Origin: Plantactinospora sp040120695
GTDB taxonomy: Bacteria > Actinomycetota > Actinomycetes > Mycobacteriales > Micromonosporaceae
Direction of reading: 5' to 3'
NCBI RefSeq assembly: GCF_040120695.1
Contig: NZ_JBEEAC010000019.1
Span: 62,001-126,000 of the forward strand
DNA length: 64,000 bases
Positions 9,101-17,304 of this stretch are shown here, piece by piece (the first letter of the stretch is position 1; the number at the start of each line of letters is the position of its first letter). The notes beneath the pieces are model-generated. The model did no database searches. It was not told where the DNA came from and saw nothing but the letters and a program-made list of their open reading frames with translations. The translations under genes and the position numbers were made by a program.

Positions 9101-11893
9101 GGGATGCTCCGTCGGGTCCGGTGCGGCGGGAGCCTCGACCGGCGCGTTCCGGCGTACGGCGCTGCGCAGCCGCAGCGGCGGGGCCGCCTCGCAGGGACTC
9201 TCGAAGAAGGTGAACTCGGCGCCGACCTGGAGCGGGCGGACGAGACGGCCGTGGAAGAGCCCGGCGTGCACCGGGGCCGCGCCGACGACGTACGCGGCCC
9301 CGACCACGGCCAGCAGCCCGGCGAGCGACTCGTCGTCGGTGTCCAGCGGTACGGCCGGCACGTCGGTGGCCGCCGCCGCCAGCCCGCTGAGCACCCGGCC
9401 CGGGCCGACCTCCACGAACAGGTCGATGTCCTTCGCCACCAGGGTCACCGCCTGGGTGAAGAGCACCGGATCGGTGATCTGGCGGCGCAGCAGCGCCGGG
9501 ACGTCGGTCTCGGCCGCCAGCGGCTCGCCGGTGACCGTCGAGACGATCCTCCGCCCGACCGGTCCGATCCGCTCCCCGGTCAGCCGGCCCGCGAAGGCTT
9601 CGGCGGCGGGCGCGACGAGCGGCGAGTGGAACGCGTGCGACACCGGTAGGCGGCGCCAGCCGATCCCGGCGGCGTCGGCCCGGCGGCCGACGTCGTCGAG
9701 CGCCGCGACGGTGCCGGCGACCACCGTCTGCTGTGGTCCGTTGTAGGCGGCGACCACCACCGGTAGCCCGGTCAGCAGCGGCTCCACCACCTCCGGGGAC
9801 TCGTTGACCCCGAGCATGCTGCCGGAGGCGCTGTGCTCGGCCATCGTCCGGCCCCGGACCGAGGCGATCCGCAGCAGGGTCTCCTCGTCGAGCGCGCCGG
9901 CCCAGTGCAGCGCCGAGATCTCGCCGAGACTGTGCCCGACGGCGGCGGCGGCCTCGACCCCGAGCATCGACAGCGCGCGCAGGCCCGCCGCCGATCCGGT
10001 GACGATCCTCGGCTGGGCGACCGCGGTCGCCACCATGTCGCCGCTGCCGGGCAGCGCCGCCGAGGCGTACACCTCGGCCACCTCGGCGAAGCGGCGGCGC
10101 AGCGCACCGCCGCTGGTGCCCCGGCCGGATCCCTGGCCCGGGAAGAGGAACGCGATCCGGCCCGGCCCGCTGGCGTGGCCGAGGAAGCCCCGCCCGTCCG
10201 CGGTGAAGAGCGTGGTCTCGCCGGCGTCCAGCGCCTCGCGGAGGCCGCGCAGCCGCCGCTGCGCGTCGTCCGGCGAGGAGACCACCACGGCCGCCCGGTA
10301 CGGCCCGCCGCGCAGCTCCCGGTGCAGGGTGGCGGCCAGGTCGGCGAGCTGGGCGTACGACAGGGCCGGCACGAAGTCGAGCACCATCTCCAACCGGGTA
10401 CGCAGTTCCGCCGGGGTGACCCCGTCGACGACGAGCAGTTCCACGTCCTGCACCGAGGCGGCCAGCGCGCGGGTGCGGGTGTCGAAGGGCACCCGGCGGG
10501 CCCGGTCGGTCTGGTCGAGCACGATGTGCGTGTTGATCCCGCCGAACCCCATGGCCGTGACACCGGCCCGCACGGCGGTACCGGTCGGCCACGGCTCGGC
10601 CTGGCGCAGTACCCGCAGCGCCGCCGTCTCCTCGTCCAGCAGTTCGTGCGGTTCGACGCAGCCGACGGCCGGCGGGAGCACCTGGTGGTGCACCGCCATC
10701 GCCGCCTTGATCAGGCCGGCCACCCCGGCCGCCGCCTTGGTGTGCCCGATCATCCCCTTGATCGAGCTGATCGCGGCCGGCGGCGCCGCGGAGTCCGCCG
10801 CGCGCCGGGCCAGGGAGAGCGCCCTGAGTTCGGTCGCGTCCCCCACCGCGGTGCCGGTTCCGTGCCCCTCGAACAGGCCGACGGTCTCGATGCCGAAGCC
10901 GGCCCGCTCGTACGCGCGACGCAGCGCGAGTTGATAGCCGCTCACCTCGGGCCGGGTGATGCCGCCCTTGCCGTCCGAGGAGATGCCCCAGCCGGCGATG
11001 GTGGCGTAGACCCGGTGCCCGGCCCGCCGCGCCTCCCGCTCGCGCATCAGCACGACCATGCCGCAGCCCTCGCCCGGCCAGAAGCCGTTGGACCTGCGGT
11101 CGTAGATCCGCATCTCGTGCCGGGCCAGGGCGCCGGTCTTGGCGAACCCGACGATCTCGAACGGGTCGATCGAGAGGTCCACCCCGCCGGCGACCGCGAC
11201 GTCGACCTCACCGTCGACGAGTGTCTTGCAGGCGGTGGCCACCGACAGCAGCGAGGAGGAGCAGGCGCCGTCGACGGTGTACCCGCCGCCCTTGAGGTCG
11301 AAGTGGTTGCAGATCCGCCCGGCGATGGTGTTGGAGAGCCCGCCGGCCAGACTGTCCTCGTCGATCGCCGGGAACGGGCTCTTGAAGGTCTCCTCGAAGT
11401 CGTCCAGGAAGGTGGAGAGCTGGTCGTCGTCCCAGTCCTGGTCCTTCAGCGCGGCGGCGACCATCCGGCGGACGTACGGCCAGCGCAGCCGTAGCTGGTT
11501 GGCCCGGGAGAACTCGCCGGTCAAGGTGTTGCCGACGACCACGCCGGTACGCTCGCGCGGCAGCCCCTCGGCCATCGGGAAGCCCGCGTCGGCGAGCGCC
11601 CGGGCGGCGGTGTCCAACGCCAGCCAGTGGGTCAGGTCGGTGGAGCGGTAGGTGCTGCCGGCGATCTTGTAGGCGATCCGGTCGAACCGGTACCCCTCGA
11701 TGACCGCCGCCATCCGGGCGTAGAACCGGTCCGGTGTGGTGGGGTCGGCGTCCCAGTAGTCCTCCAGCCGCATCCGCTGGTCGGGCAGGCGCCGGAACGC
11801 GCGCCGGCCGGCCAGGGCGTTCTCCCACAGCTCCTTGGGCGAGGTGGCGTCCGGGTACTGGCACGCCATGCCGACGACGGCGATCCTGGTCAT
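6122..11893 (-). CDS. Iterative enediyne polyketide synthase (PKSE)
   Basis: A 1923-aa protein with the full enediyne PKS layout. KS: Cys211 in DGACSSS, His344 in EGHGTGT, His384 in GHTKAA. AT: Ser655 in GHSLGE, with HAFHS at about 753-757. Atypical ACP: HLSSI, likely phosphopantetheine Ser968. KR: VTGGGKGIT near 1201, with Ser/Tyr in SFGSII and HYATANEW near 1330-1351. DH: His1476 in GDHLLDG. C-terminal built-in PPTase: GCDVEP with Asp1820/Glu1822, and WTALECLAK with Glu1866/Lys1870. Known PKSEs build a linear polyene from acetyl- and malonyl-CoA and self-phosphopantetheinylate. The gene overlaps UnbU upstream and the TE downstream. All catalytic residues are present, so it should be active. 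Confidence 0.98.
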   Translation of the reverse strand: MTRIAVVGMACQYPDATSPKELWENALAGRRAFRRLPDQRMRLEDYWDADPTTPDRFYARMAAVIEGYRFDRIAYKIAGSTYRSTDLTHWLALDTAARALADAGFPMAEGLPRERTGVVVGNTLTGEFSRANQLRLRWPYVRRMVAAALKDQDWDDDQLSTFLDDFEETFKSPFPAIDEDSLAGGLSNTIAGRICNHFDLKGGGYTVDGACSSSLLSVATACKTLVDGEVDVAVAGGVDLSIDPFEIVGFAKTGALARHEMRIYDRRSNGFWPGEGCGMVVLMREREARRAGHRVYATIAGWGISSDGKGGITRPEVSGYQLALRRAYERAGFGIETVGLFEGHGTGTAVGDATELRALSLARRAADSAAPPAAISSIKGMIGHTKAAAGVAGLIKAAMAVHHQVLPPAVGCVEPHELLDEETAALRVLRQAEPWPTGTAVRAGVTAMGFGGINTHIVLDQTDRARRVPFDTRTRALAASVQDVELLVVDGVTPAELRTRLEMVLDFVPALSYAQLADLAATLHRELRGGPYRAAVVVSSPDDAQRRLRGLREALDAGETTLFTADGRGFLGHASGPGRIAFLFPGQGSGRGTSGGALRRRFAEVAEVYASAALPGSGDMVATAVAQPRIVTGSAAGLRALSMLGVEAAAAVGHSLGEISALHWAGALDEETLLRIASVRGRTMAEHSASGSMLGVNESPEVVEPLLTGLPVVVAAYNGPQQTVVAGTVAALDDVGRRADAAGIGWRRLPVSHAFHSPLVAPAAEAFAGRLTGERIGPVGRRIVSTVTGEPLAAETDVPALLRRQITDPVLFTQAVTLVAKDIDLFVEVGPGRVLSGLAAAATDVPAVPLDTDDESLAGLLAVVGAAYVVGAAPVHAGLFHGRLVRPLQVGAEFTFFESPCEAAPPLRLRSAVRRNAPVEAPAAPDPTEHPGESIVDTLRRLAAERAELPLELVREESRLLDDLHLSSITVGQLVNQVAQQVAVAAPQGPTNFATATVRELADALAELAENAPAGAAGPPAVVAGAASWSRAFRVDLDETGPPPRGEPEASGRWRVYAPADSPLAEPLRHALERAGLGAGTLVCLPPDCTEQHLELALLGAKAAAAGTTGDRFVLVQHGRGAAGLAKTLRLEAPHVRTTIAHVPPTPAAVDHVVAEVRGTTRFAEAYYDAAGVRRVPTLRPMPVRPTRVVPPLDDGDVLLVTGGGKGITAECALALATDTGARMAVLGRSDPADDPELEANLSRMAAAGVRLHYARADVTDPTQVRRAVAEVTAALGPVTAVLHGAGRNEPAALASLDADAFRRTFAPKVDGLRALLDAVDPDRLRLLVSFGSIIGRAGLRGEAHYATANEWLADLTAEVAARHPGCRALCLEWSVWSGVGMGERLSVLEGLYRDGITPITPDDGVRLLRRLLADPDAPTCVVVSGRTDGIDTVRRDVPELPLLRFVDRPLVRYHGVELVCEVELNPGTDRYLGDHLLDGNLLFPAVFGMEAMVQAAVAVTGRDTVPVLEEVEFPRPIVVPPDGSTTIRVAATVVDDDTVAVAIRSAETDFVVDHFLARLRFTDAAVPDGPPERAGAGLPPVPLEPARDLYGDTLFQGERFHRLRRYHRAAARHVDADLAVEATVDWIAPFLPGARLLADPGMRDALMHGNQVCVPHATLLPAGVERVHPAGRALDDLDEVRFCATERGRDGDTYVYDIAVRTPDGAVVERWDGLRLRAVRKRDGRGPWVAPLLGPYLERALEEVVGARIGVAVEPVPADRTARDRRHTAVAAGRALGAPTRLRYRPDGRPEVDGDRTVSVSHGAGVTLCVAATGTLGCDVEPVAERDRADWRALLGQHAGLAELTATELGEDPDTAATRIWTALECLAKAGLPAHAPLTLGAVRRDGWLVLASGTLRIVTLATRLHGVSAPVVVAVLTDGWS

Positions 11894-12906
11894 GCGGTCA
11901 CCACCTCCTTGCCGGCGGGCTCCTCGTCGGCCCGGTCCCGGCCGTTCGGGGAGGCGACCAGGACGGGGGAGACCGCGGCCGCCGCCGCGGCGGTGGCCGC
12001 GGCCTCACGCTGCTCGCGGGCCTGGTTGACGAAGTGGATCGACCAGAGGAAGCCGCCCCGGATCAGGCAGACGATCGCGGTGGCGAAGAAGATCCCGTAC
12101 GCGATGCCGGCGCCGGTGACGATGCCGTAGACGACCGCCACGCCGGCCCCGAACGCGACCTGGGAGGCCGGGCGGGACGGGCTGGTGCCGGGGTCGGTCA
12201 CCATGTAGTTGGTGAAGAGTACGAACGCGACGCCGGTCATCATCGCCAGGGCGGCCGTGATCGAGGTGTCCAGGACGATCCCCCGGAAGACCGCCTGGAG
12301 GGCGAACGCGCCGAGCCAGCCCATGATCAGCCACATCCGGCCGGTGAGCATGCCGTTGATCATCGTCCCGCCGAGGATGATGACGGCCGGGATGATCCAG
12401 TCCACCGGACCGCCGACGTGCTCGGTGAAGTGGTACGGCGGCGCGACGCTCGCCCAGGGGAAGAGCAGCAGGATCACCGCGATCCCGAAGTTCGACGGGT
12501 TCATGTAGTGCCGCAGCCGACCCCGTACCGGCGCCCGCAGCACCCACTTGGCGCCGATCGCGACGGCGATGCCGAACATCATCGGCAGCACCCGGTCGTT
12601 GACGTAGATCAGCATGTTGAGCGCGAGGCTGGTGATGTGCGCCGGGTAGAGGAACTCGACCATGCCGCGTACCCCGCCACCGAGGAACCGCGGGGACCGC
12701 CCTTCCGACCGTGCGCCGATGACCTCCAGGAAGATCTCCACGGTGTATCCGGTGAGGATCGCGATGAACGGCCAGGTCCAGGCCTGCTCGAAGCCGAAGA
12801 GCGTGTAGCCGAGGATGTTGAACACCGTGATCGAGATGGCGAAGTTGCGCAGTGCCTTGATCACCTTTGGGTCGTGCCGGGGTGGATTCTTGGTCTTCTC
12901 GGCCAT
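11890..12906 (-). CDS. Enediyne biosynthesis membrane protein, UnbU family (E5-like)
   Basis: A 338-aa polytopic membrane protein with roughly eight to nine hydrophobic helices between residues 25 and 300. Conserved-looking polar stretches lie at helix ends, for example HYMNPSNFGIA and NYMVTDPGTSPSRPAS. The latter resembles the RnfD/NqrB motif in which a Thr carries covalent FMN (TDPGTSP), which suggests electron transfer. The charged Ala-rich tail (about 305-338) is cytoplasmic in style. UnbU proteins are part of every enediyne core cassette; their role is not settled. It overlaps the PKSE start by four bases. Confidence 0.9.
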   Translation of the reverse strand: MAEKTKNPPRHDPKVIKALRNFAISITVFNILGYTLFGFEQAWTWPFIAILTGYTVEIFLEVIGARSEGRSPRFLGGGVRGMVEFLYPAHITSLALNMLIYVNDRVLPMMFGIAVAIGAKWVLRAPVRGRLRHYMNPSNFGIAVILLLFPWASVAPPYHFTEHVGGPVDWIIPAVIILGGTMINGMLTGRMWLIMGWLGAFALQAVFRGIVLDTSITAALAMMTGVAFVLFTNYMVTDPGTSPSRPASQVAFGAGVAVVYGIVTGAGIAYGIFFATAIVCLIRGGFLWSIHFVNQAREQREAAATAAAAAAVSPVLVASPNGRDRADEEPAGKEVVTA

Positions 12907-12912
12907 CTCCGT

Positions 12913-15024
12913 CTACCTCTCCCGCGCGTGCGTACCGAGCTCGAGCGCGTGCCAGCCCGGCTCCAGTCGAAGATCCTGTTGGTGCAGCTGCCCGGCGCGG
13001 TCCCGCCACCGCAGGTGCACCTGCACGGGCCCGCTGACGTCGCGGCCCAGCCCGATGTGCACCTCGTGGCTGCGCTTGCCGGAGTGCCCGCTGCCGCCGT
13101 CCACCCGGCCGAGCAGGGTCCGCCCGTCCTCGGTGGTGACCGTCACCTGCGCCCCCACCACCGGGGACCCGGGTCCGGGGGCGGGCTGCGCCGCACCCGG
13201 GACGGGCGACGTCTCCGCGCCCGCCGCAGCCGGCGGTGCCGCGTCGGTACCGTCCGGGGCCGGCGGTGCCGCGTCCGTACCGTCCGGGGTTGGCGACGCC
13301 GCGTCGGTACCGCTGCCCGGAGCCGGCGGGGTGTCGGCGTCGGCCGACGCGGCCGGGTGGCGCAGCCGCAGGCCCAGGAAGGCGCCCGGGGACGGGCTCT
13401 GGTTGTGGTAGAAGACCGGCGCGTCCCACTGCCGGGCGACCGCGAAGTCGAGCCGGCCGTCGCCGTCGGCGTCACCGGTCGCGATCCCCCGGGTCGGCAC
13501 CGGAATCGCGAGCCCGAGCTGCCCGGCCACGTCGGTGTAGCGCCCGTCCCGGTTCCGGACGAAGAAGTGCAGGCGCTGGGCGCCCCCGATGTCGTCGCCC
13601 GCCTCCAGCCTCGGCCAGAACTCCGGGTGCTCCAGCAGGCCGTCGTTCGTCATGGCCAGCTCCTGGAGCTGGGGCCAGCGGTTGACCTCGCCCTTGAGGA
13701 ACCCGGTGGTCTGGGCCACCTGCAACTCGCCGCTGTTGTCGAAGTCGGCCAGCTTCACGTCCCAGCCCCAGCCCGACCAGGCGAGTCCGAGCGGCGCGCT
13801 GCGATCCTCGAAGGGCGCCCGGCCGTCGCCGAACCGCGCGCGCAGGTCGTCGGCGTTCTTCGCGGTGTTCACGAACGCGAAGTGGCTCTCCTCCAGCCCG
13901 AACGTGGTGGTGATGTTGCTGACGAACATGTCGTACAGGCCGTCGCCGTCGATGTCGCCGAAGTCGACGCCCATGCCCTTGAAGGAGTCCGCACCCACCC
14001 GCTTCGAGTTGGGCACGAACGCCTGCCGCGCGGCCTTGACGACCGAGAACCTGAACCTCCCCGGTGTGGACTGGTTGTAGAGCAGGCGGTCCGGGCCGAA
14101 GTCGTGCGCCAGGTAGAGCTCCGGCAGTCCGTCGCCGTCGAAGTCGTTGCCGCCCGAGGCGAGCGCCCAGCCCTTGGAGACATCGGTCGGCAGGGCGTCC
14201 GGGACCATCTCGTAGGTCGCGGTGGGCTGCGCCCCCGAGGTGGCCCCGGTCCACCGGAACAGGTAGTCCTCGCCGCCGTTGAACGCGTGCGACATCGACC
14301 GGTTCATCGCCACCCCGCCGGCCTTGGTGTCGTCCAGCACCGGGCCGTGCGGGAAGTAGTTGCCGAGGTAGATGTCGAGGTGGCCGTCGCCGTCGAAGTC
14401 GTCGACCGCGGCCGTGTTGGAGTTCCACAGCGGACCGTTGTACTCCGCGCCGCTCGTCCCGGGCACCAGCTCGACGGCCCGGTAGGAGGCCGCGCCGAGG
14501 GAGGTGGCCCCGGCCCGCGCCAGGTAGAGGACGGGGGTACGTCCCCACAGGTAGACGAGCAGGTCCATCCGGCCGTCCTCGTTGAAGTCGCCGGGGACGC
14601 AGCCCATCGGGGCCGACGCCCGGTGCGTCGGCAACGCCGTCAGGTCCACCGCGAACGGCGGGTACCGGTCCGCCCGTGCCCCCGGCACCGGGGTCACCAC
14701 CACCTGGTCGATGCGCGGGTCGGTGATGCACAGGTCGTTGGCGAACCCGTCACCGTCGAGGTCGTTCATCGCGACACCGGCGCCGACCGAGGAGATCCAG
14801 GCGTCGATGTGCCGGTAGTCCTTGTTCACCCGGCGGATCGTCTGCTGCGGGAAGCCGCCCGGCATCGCCACCGAGTACGGCGTGAACTCGAACCGGCTCG
14901 CCAGGCCGTCGAGTTCGGCGGAGGAGGCGGTGGGTAGCCGGGCCGCCTGGAAGAACGTGGCCATCAGGGCCAGCGCGACGATTCCGGGCAGCTGCCTGCG
15001 CAGCCAGCCAGCTTTCTGAGCCAT
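12913..15024 (-). CDS. UnbV family protein with FG-GAP/VCBS and ASPIC-type regions (E4-like)
   Basis: A 703-aa protein with an N-terminal signal anchor (residues 9-28) followed by repeated calcium-binding FG-GAP/VCBS blades. Motifs such as DLDGDGFAND, DFNEDGRMD, DFDGDGHLD, DFDGDGLPE, DIDGDGLYD and DADGDGRLD are visible. It ends in an UnbV/ASPIC domain (VHIGLG...VQVHLRW). This is a conserved member of the enediyne core cassette, function unresolved, probably extracytoplasmic. Unusual: an Ala/Pro/Gly/Asp-rich insert (about 560-620) with repeated PDGTDAA units splits the C-terminal domain. It lies six bases upstream of UnbU and three bases after the DUF1702 gene. Confidence 0.92.
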   Translation of the reverse strand: MAQKAGWLRRQLPGIVALALMATFFQAARLPTASSAELDGLASRFEFTPYSVAMPGGFPQQTIRRVNKDYRHIDAWISSVGAGVAMNDLDGDGFANDLCITDPRIDQVVVTPVPGARADRYPPFAVDLTALPTHRASAPMGCVPGDFNEDGRMDLLVYLWGRTPVLYLARAGATSLGAASYRAVELVPGTSGAEYNGPLWNSNTAAVDDFDGDGHLDIYLGNYFPHGPVLDDTKAGGVAMNRSMSHAFNGGEDYLFRWTGATSGAQPTATYEMVPDALPTDVSKGWALASGGNDFDGDGLPELYLAHDFGPDRLLYNQSTPGRFRFSVVKAARQAFVPNSKRVGADSFKGMGVDFGDIDGDGLYDMFVSNITTTFGLEESHFAFVNTAKNADDLRARFGDGRAPFEDRSAPLGLAWSGWGWDVKLADFDNSGELQVAQTTGFLKGEVNRWPQLQELAMTNDGLLEHPEFWPRLEAGDDIGGAQRLHFFVRNRDGRYTDVAGQLGLAIPVPTRGIATGDADGDGRLDFAVARQWDAPVFYHNQSPSPGAFLGLRLRHPAASADADTPPAPGSGTDAASPTPDGTDAAPPAPDGTDAAPPAAAGAETSPVPGAAQPAPGPGSPVVGAQVTVTTEDGRTLLGRVDGGSGHSGKRSHEVHIGLGRDVSGPVQVHLRWRDRAGQLHQQDLRLEPGWHALELGTHARER
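13190..13330. repeat. Imperfect in-frame repeat inside the UnbV gene
   Basis: Imperfect copies of a roughly 27-33-base unit (ggcggtgccgcgtcggtaccgt and variants) encode the repeated TDAAxPxPDG-type peptide of UnbV. The length is a multiple of three, so the frame is kept. It looks like slippage-driven expansion of a flexible linker. Confidence 0.7.
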
Positions 15025-15027
15025 GTG

Positions 15028-16002
15028 CTAGCACCTTCCGATAGAGACGAACTCGTGGGCGACGCGCCGGCGCCACACCTCGTAGCCGGGCACGTCGCCG
15101 CGAACGGGGCCCTCCGGGCGGTTCCCGTCGCTGCACCGCGCCGCCTCGGCGGTGGACATGCCGCAGAAGACGCGGGTGGCGACCTCGTTGTGCGGCACGA
15201 CCAGGCCGGCGCGCAGCCGGGCGGCGGCGGCGAACGCCGCGCCCTGGGCCAACTGGGGCCGACAGTCCCCGGCCGCGTCCCACAGGCTCCTCAGCTCGGA
15301 CTCGTCCGCCCCGCCCGCGTAGGTGGCCGCCAGGCCGGCTCCGGAGTACAGGTCCGGCCACCGGTGCCGGGGGAACGTCTCGATCGTCCTGACCACGAGC
15401 GCCGGGGCGGTGCCGCAGACGAACCAGAGCGCCCGGCCGACGCCCTGGTCCAGCACCCGGTCCGCGTACCACCGTGGACCCTCCACCGGCCAGGGGAACC
15501 GCTCGGGCCGGTACCGCTGGTGCACGTACCGCCCGGTGTGGAAGTACGCCTGGTGGAAGCCGTACCCGTCGAGCGCGAGCCAGCGCAGGACCGGATCCGT
15601 CGGTGCGATCCGGGACCAGCGGGCCCGGGGCAGCCGCGCCATCGCCCAACCGATGCCCACGTAGGCCATGTAGACGTGCGCCCCGCCCGCTCCGGCGAGG
15701 AACCGGGGGATATTGCCGCCACGACTCAACGGAAGCGCGTCACGAATGGCGAACCCCATCGCGGCACCCTCGTAAGCGAATCCGCGAAAGCGCACCGGGA
15801 TCCGTTCGAGTTCCGATTCCGCCTCGTCGGCGGTACGCGCCTGCGCGGCATGCGCGAAGCCGGTCAGAAAGGTGCTACCAATCTTCTCCAGCAATTCCTT
15901 GGAGGCCGCATCCTTCTCGTGGAAGCCGCGTACGTCCAGTCTGGTCGCTGAGGTACTCGGGGTCAGAATGCGCCGCCGCAGCCCTCGCCAAACACTAGTC
16001 AA
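15028..16002 (-). CDS. DUF1702 protein, enediyne core cassette (UnbL/E3-like), copy 1
   Basis: About 324 aa from a TTG at 16002. That codon has gggggag just upstream, and the resulting N terminus (TSVWRGLRRRILTPS) aligns with the second copy in this window (MPMLGSLRRLALTPS). An in-frame ATG at 16167 would add 55 residues of lower GC, non-conserved sequence and is less likely. Shared blocks with copy 2 include RGFAYEGAAM, GIGxAMARLPR, ALDGYGF, DQGVGRALWF and GLAATYAGG. DUF1702 proteins are found in enediyne clusters as cassette members of unknown activity. It is the first gene of the core operon. Confidence 0.85.
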   Translation of the reverse strand: MTSVWRGLRRRILTPSTSATRLDVRGFHEKDAASKELLEKIGSTFLTGFAHAAQARTADEAESELERIPVRFRGFAYEGAAMGFAIRDALPLSRGGNIPRFLAGAGGAHVYMAYVGIGWAMARLPRARWSRIAPTDPVLRWLALDGYGFHQAYFHTGRYVHQRYRPERFPWPVEGPRWYADRVLDQGVGRALWFVCGTAPALVVRTIETFPRHRWPDLYSGAGLAATYAGGADESELRSLWDAAGDCRPQLAQGAAFAAAARLRAGLVVPHNEVATRVFCGMSTAEAARCSDGNRPEGPVRGDVPGYEVWRRRVAHEFVSIGRC

Positions 16003-16190
16003 CTCTCCCCCCAAGGCATTGGATGGCCGTTGGTCGGTGGTTTGCGCCCAGCTTCGCAGAGCAATCCGGACCGCGTCTTCTTCCGCATTGCTGCGGTCTT
16101 CTTCGAAGATGCTTTCGTGATTGCGGTAGGCACACCACAAAACAGCCCCGGCAAGTAATGCCGGCACCTAGGAATTAATTGACGGACGAA
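16003..16190 (-). promoter_or_regulatory. Probable promoter region of the enediyne core operon
   Basis: A 188-base stretch between the DUF1702 start and the CMD gene's stop. It has clearly lower GC than its surroundings (for example taggaattaattgacgg near 16169-16185) and no conserved coding. Position and composition suggest the promoter driving the minus-strand operon 16002-2623. No operator could be proven by eye. Confidence 0.5.
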
Positions 16191-17255
16191 TCAGGAAACG
16201 CGGTCGGCCACGTGGAGTGCGCCGATCCGGCGCGCGGCCGCGTAGCTCGCCCACGCCGCCGCCTCGACCAGCGCGGCGTCCCGCGGCTCGGCCAGCCGGA
16301 ACTCCCGCACGGTGTCCTCGTCCACCTGGTGCGAAGCGAACGCGGTCAGCAGGGCCAGCCGGCCGGCCGGCCGGTCCGGCACCGGAAGGTCGGCGACGAG
16401 CCGCTCGCACCACTGGCGACTCAGGCCCGCCTCCTCACCCCGCCAGCCGGCGAGCCGGTCGAGCACGAGGTGCCGCACCGCCGGCGACAGGGCCCGCTGT
16501 CCGGCGCGTTCGAAGGCGGCGAAGGACCGGGCCACCGCCTCCGCGATCTCCGGCTGCCCGGCCGCCCAGCCGGCGTCCGCCGGTAGCGGTGCCGCGGGCA
16601 GCAGCCCGAGCGAGCGGCCCGCCGGGAGTACCTCCCGCAGGGACGGACTGAGCATCAGGCTGATCCCGTGCTTGACCCGGCGGCGGGCCCGGGGACCCAG
16701 CCTCGGCGGGAGGAGGAAGTTCGCCAGGAAGACGTTGACCATCCGGCCGAGGTAGTGGAAGCCGACGACCACACCCACCAGCTCGGCCCGTTCGGCCGGC
16801 GAGAGCGGCGGTCGTGGCGACGCCTCGTCCGGCTGGTGCGCGGTCCGGGCCCAGACCGCGAGGTCCCGGATCCGGGGATCGGCGATCTCGTCCACCCGGT
16901 CGCCCGCGACCGCCTCCGCGTCGTGCTCGGTGGCGAGGTCGTAGATGCCGATACTGTGCATGTCGACGCAGTACGGGCAGATGTTGGCCACCGAGACGGC
17001 CGCCGCGACCGCCTCCTTCCCGAGCCGGTCGACCGCGCCGCCGGCCAGCAGCGACTCCCGCATCAGCATCCAGTACCCGGCCAGGGTCTCCGGGGCGGGT
17101 GAGTGCAGCAGGACCGGTGGCACCACCAGCCGCAGCTCCTCCGCGACCTGCCGGTAGACCGCGGCGACCAGCCCGTCGGCCCTGCCGGGTGGGACGGTCC
17201 GGACGTACTTCACCTGCCGCTGCACCACCGACGAGATGACCCGACCGGCAACCAT
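16191..17255 (-). CDS. Carboxymuconolactone decarboxylase/AhpD-like protein, copy 1
   Basis: A 354-aa protein starting at ATG 17255, behind aggagg. The AhpD-type redox motif ICPYCVDMHS sits near residue 113 within KEAVAAAVSVANICPYCVD; AhpD peroxidases use this CxxC plus a nearby His. The second half looks like a degenerate repeat of the same all-helical fold without cysteines. A paralogue at 23222-24313 shares the layout and motif. Inference: thiol-based redox protection or a redox step on the reactive core. It follows the membrane protein gene by 49 bases, probably in one transcript. Confidence 0.82.
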   Translation of the reverse strand: MVAGRVISSVVQRQVKYVRTVPPGRADGLVAAVYRQVAEELRLVVPPVLLHSPAPETLAGYWMLMRESLLAGGAVDRLGKEAVAAAVSVANICPYCVDMHSIGIYDLATEHDAEAVAGDRVDEIADPRIRDLAVWARTAHQPDEASPRPPLSPAERAELVGVVVGFHYLGRMVNVFLANFLLPPRLGPRARRRVKHGISLMLSPSLREVLPAGRSLGLLPAAPLPADAGWAAGQPEIAEAVARSFAAFERAGQRALSPAVRHLVLDRLAGWRGEEAGLSRQWCERLVADLPVPDRPAGRLALLTAFASHQVDEDTVREFRLAEPRDAALVEAAAWASYAAARRIGALHVADRVS

Positions 17256-17304
17256 TTCTCCTCCTGCGCCTCGACGACCTGGCGTCCGGCTCATGAGCGG
17301 GCCG

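Noticed and set aside
9833..11494. Long plus-strand frame (553 aa) inside the PKSE gene
   Set aside because: Shadow of the PKSE; no ribosome site or conserved motif, and the PKSE reading is certain.
16003..16167. Extending the DUF1702 gene to ATG 16167
   Set aside because: The added 55 residues are encoded by lower-GC DNA, do not match copy 2, and the TTG at 16002 has a purine-rich ribosome site.
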